Source: Actinomycetota bacterium (GTDB lineage Bacteria > Actinomycetota > Actinomycetes > Actinomycetales > Cellulomonadaceae). From it: 8,303 bases of DNA. Below, piece by piece: positions 7,192 through 8,303 of the stretch. The stretch spans positions 1 through 8,303 of the forward strand of contig JAHIJU010000477.1 in assembly GCA_018898235.1 (NCBI GenBank), read 5' to 3'. The position numbers and the translations under genes are program-made. The notes beneath the pieces are model-generated. The model saw only the letters and a list, made by a program, of their open reading frames with translations. It made no database searches and had not been told where the DNA came from. How positions within the stretch are numbered: position 1 is the stretch's first letter; each line of letters opens with the position of its first letter.

Positions 7192-7374
7192 TCAGGCCTG
7201 GTCGCCCTTCCAGCTGCTGTCGTCGTGGTCGAACGCCTCCGAACGCGCCTTGGCCGTCTCGAGCGCCCGGGCGGCTGCTTCACGGGTCGGGTACGGACCC
7301 ATGAGGGACTGCCAGTGCGACTGGCGCCCCTCCTCGACCTGGTGGGTCCGGGTGTTGTAGTAGAACTCCGTCAC
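7192..7374 (-). CDS. Small SPOR-like protein (60 residues), function unknown
   Basis: The GTG at 7374-7372 is preceded by a strong AGGAGGG (7387-7381 on this strand) 6 bases upstream, which fixes the start although the frame stays open further back. The protein begins VTEFYYNTRTHQVEEG (first residue Met in practice), followed by LMGPYPTREAAARALETAKA (25-44) and an acidic C-terminal tail (AFDHDDSSW, 47-55). The GPYPTREAA-ALE segment resembles the second half of a SPOR (sporulation-related, peptidoglycan-binding) repeat. Short proteins like this are annotated as SPOR-domain proteins in many actinobacteria. There is no signal peptide or membrane helix, so a periplasmic cell-wall role, usual for true SPOR domains, is doubtful. 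It is divergent from map with a 54-bp gap and convergent with panB. The real function is not known to me. Confidence 0.8.
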   Translation of the reverse strand: MTEFYYNTRTHQVEEGRQSHWQSLMGPYPTREAAARALETAKARSEAFDHDDSSWKGDQA

Positions 7375-7380
7375 CTCGGA

Positions 7381-7387
7381 CCCTCCT
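7381..7387 (-). promoter_or_regulatory. Ribosome binding site fixing the GTG start of the SPOR-like gene
   Basis: On the minus strand AGGAGGG is followed by TCCGAG and then GTG. This near-perfect Shine-Dalgarno at 6-base spacing is the strongest in the window. It shows that the short 60-codon reading frame is translated, rather than the long open extension behind it. Confidence 0.7.
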
Positions 7388-7392
7388 GCCGC

Positions 7393-7421
7393 TCGGAGCA
7401 CTGCCGTCGTCTTCGTAGACT
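7393..7421 (+). promoter_or_regulatory. Predicted leaderless promoter of map
   Basis: TAGACT (7416-7421) fits the actinobacterial -10 consensus TANNNT and lies exactly 7 bases before the map ATG at 7429, so the transcript would start at or next to the A of the start codon. TCGGAG (7393-7398) at 17-base spacing is a poor -35 match (3 of 6 to TTGACA). No Shine-Dalgarno precedes the ATG, which agrees with leaderless translation. Confidence 0.5.
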
Positions 7422-7428
7422 GCCAGGC

Positions 7429-8301
7429 ATGTCGTCCTCGCACCCAGTCAGGGCCGCGCTCGTCCCCGGGCAGATCAGCCCCCGGCGCGCCGTGCCCGCC
7501 TCCATCGCCCGCCCCGAGTACGTCGGCCGCCCGGCGCCCGCGCCCTACCACGGTCCGGATGTGCTCGACCCGGAGACGGTCGAACGGGTGCGAACCGCCT
7601 CGCGCATCGCGGCGCAGGCGCTGGCCGAGGTGGGTCGTCACGTGGCCCCCGGCGTGACGACCGACGAGCTCGACGTCATCGGCCACGAGTTCCTCGTCGC
7701 CGCCGGCGCCTACCCGTCGACCCTCGGCTACCGCGGCTTCCCCAAGTCGTTGTGCACCTCGCTCAACGAGGTGATCTGCCACGGCATCCCCGACTCGACC
7801 GTCGTGCAGGACGGGGACATCGTCAACATCGACATCACCGCCTACATCGGCGGGGTGCACGGCGACACCAATGCGACGTTCCTGGCCGGCGACGTGGACG
7901 AGGAGTCCCGGCTGCTGGTCGAACGAACCCGCGAGGCCCTCGCACGCGGCATCAAGGCCGTCGCCCCAGGACGCGAGATCAACGTCATCGGACGGGTGAT
8001 CGAGCGCTACGCGGCGCGATTCGGCTACGGCGTCGTCCGGGACTACACCGGGCACGGGGTCGGGCCGGCGTTCCACACCGGGCTGGTGGTGCCGCACTAC
8101 GACGCAGCCCCCGAGTACGCCACCGTCATGGAGCCCGGCATGGTCTTCACGATCGAGCCGATGCTCGACCTGGGCACCGCCGACTGGACCGAGTGGGACG
8201 ACGACTGGACGGTGGTGACGGCCGACGGGCGCCGCAGCGCCCAGTTCGAGCACACCCTGGTCGTCACCGAGACCGGAGCTGAGGTGCTCACGCTGCCATG
8301 A
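7429..8301 (+). CDS. map: Methionine aminopeptidase, type I (actinobacterial MetAP1c with N-terminal extension)
   Basis: The enzyme removes the initiator Met from new cytoplasmic proteins. The 290 residues (M. tuberculosis MapB 285) have a pita-bread fold with all five metal ligands: D135 (NIDITAY), D146 (GGVHGDTNAT), H209 (TGHGVG), E243 (FTIEPM) and E274 (QFEHT), plus the substrate-binding His H118 (EVICHGIP). Residues 1-45 form the Pro-rich linker extension typical of MetAP1c (SPRRAVPASIARPEYVGRPA at 17-36), thought to contact the ribosome. The ATG at 7429 matches the expected family start and lies 7 bases after a TAGACT -10, so the mRNA may be leaderless. The frame is open back to 7225 as a shadow of the opposite gene. 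The TGA at 8299-8301 overlaps a downstream ATG as ATGA. Confidence 0.96.
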   Translation: MSSSHPVRAALVPGQISPRRAVPASIARPEYVGRPAPAPYHGPDVLDPETVERVRTASRIAAQALAEVGRHVAPGVTTDELDVIGHEFLVAAGAYPSTLGYRGFPKSLCTSLNEVICHGIPDSTVVQDGDIVNIDITAYIGGVHGDTNATFLAGDVDEESRLLVERTREALARGIKAVAPGREINVIGRVIERYAARFGYGVVRDYTGHGVGPAFHTGLVVPHYDAAPEYATVMEPGMVFTIEPMLDLGTADWTEWDDDWTVVTADGRRSAQFEHTLVVTETGAEVLTLP

Positions 8302-8303
8302 AC
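8298..8303 (+). CDS. Possible start of a further gene (only two codons in window)
   Basis: ATGA at 8298-8301 overlaps the map stop, followed by AAC (Met-Asn). GAGG (8281-8284) lies 13 bases upstream, which is a poor spacing. The layout is that of translational coupling to map, but with six bases visible this may be chance. Confidence 0.2.

Noticed and set aside
7375..8253. Long minus-strand extension of the SPOR-like frame opposite map
   Set aside because: map has every catalytic residue on the plus strand. The strong AGGAGGG before the GTG at 7374 marks the true start of the short gene.
1..8303. Defence system, prophage, integron, CRISPR or biosynthetic cluster
   Set aside because: All six complete genes are housekeeping or common families, base composition looks uniform, and I see no direct repeats, integrase, transposase or tRNA.

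Overview
The window is very GC-rich with dense G/C third positions. It carries an actinobacterial gene set: a mycobacterial-type GlnE directly behind GlnA2, PanB, and a type Ic methionine aminopeptidase with an N-terminal extension. The protein sequences look like those of the Pseudonocardia/mycobacteria side of the Actinomycetota; the genus is a guess. I see no mobile element, CRISPR array, tRNA, rRNA or phage gene. Most of the window is ordinary chromosomal housekeeping DNA.

Layout from left to right. (1) Bases 1-526, minus strand: the N-terminal 175 codons of a membrane sensor, probably a methyl-accepting chemotaxis protein, cut by the window edge. (2) A 153-bp divergent spacer. (3) 680-1825, plus: an AI-2E-family (PerM-like) multispanning membrane protein. 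(4) 1816-4860, minus: glnE, the two-headed glutamine synthetase adenylyltransferase/adenylyl-removing enzyme, meeting the AI-2E gene tail to tail with a 10-bp overlap. (5) 4857-6194, minus: glnA2, a glutamine-synthetase-I-like enzyme immediately upstream of glnE and joined to it by a GTGA start/stop overlap. (6) A 118-bp divergent spacer holding a likely panB promoter and a perfect 11-bp inverted repeat. (7) 6313-7125, plus: panB. (8) A 66-bp convergent spacer with a weak candidate terminator. (9) 7192-7374, minus: a 60-residue SPOR-like small protein. (10) A 54-bp divergent spacer with a probable leaderless promoter. (11) 7429-8301, plus: map. Its stop codon overlaps a possible ATG of a further gene leaving the window.

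Functional links. glnA2-glnE is a nitrogen-metabolism operon, but the GlnA2 encoded here has Trp where classical GSI enzymes carry the adenylylated Tyr. GlnE therefore probably acts on a GlnA1 encoded elsewhere. panB (first step of pantothenate/CoA synthesis) is divergent from glnA2. map (N-terminal Met removal) is divergent from the small SPOR-like gene. The least understood items are that 60-residue protein and the inverted repeat in the panB leader. I did not find a convincing new multi-gene system.
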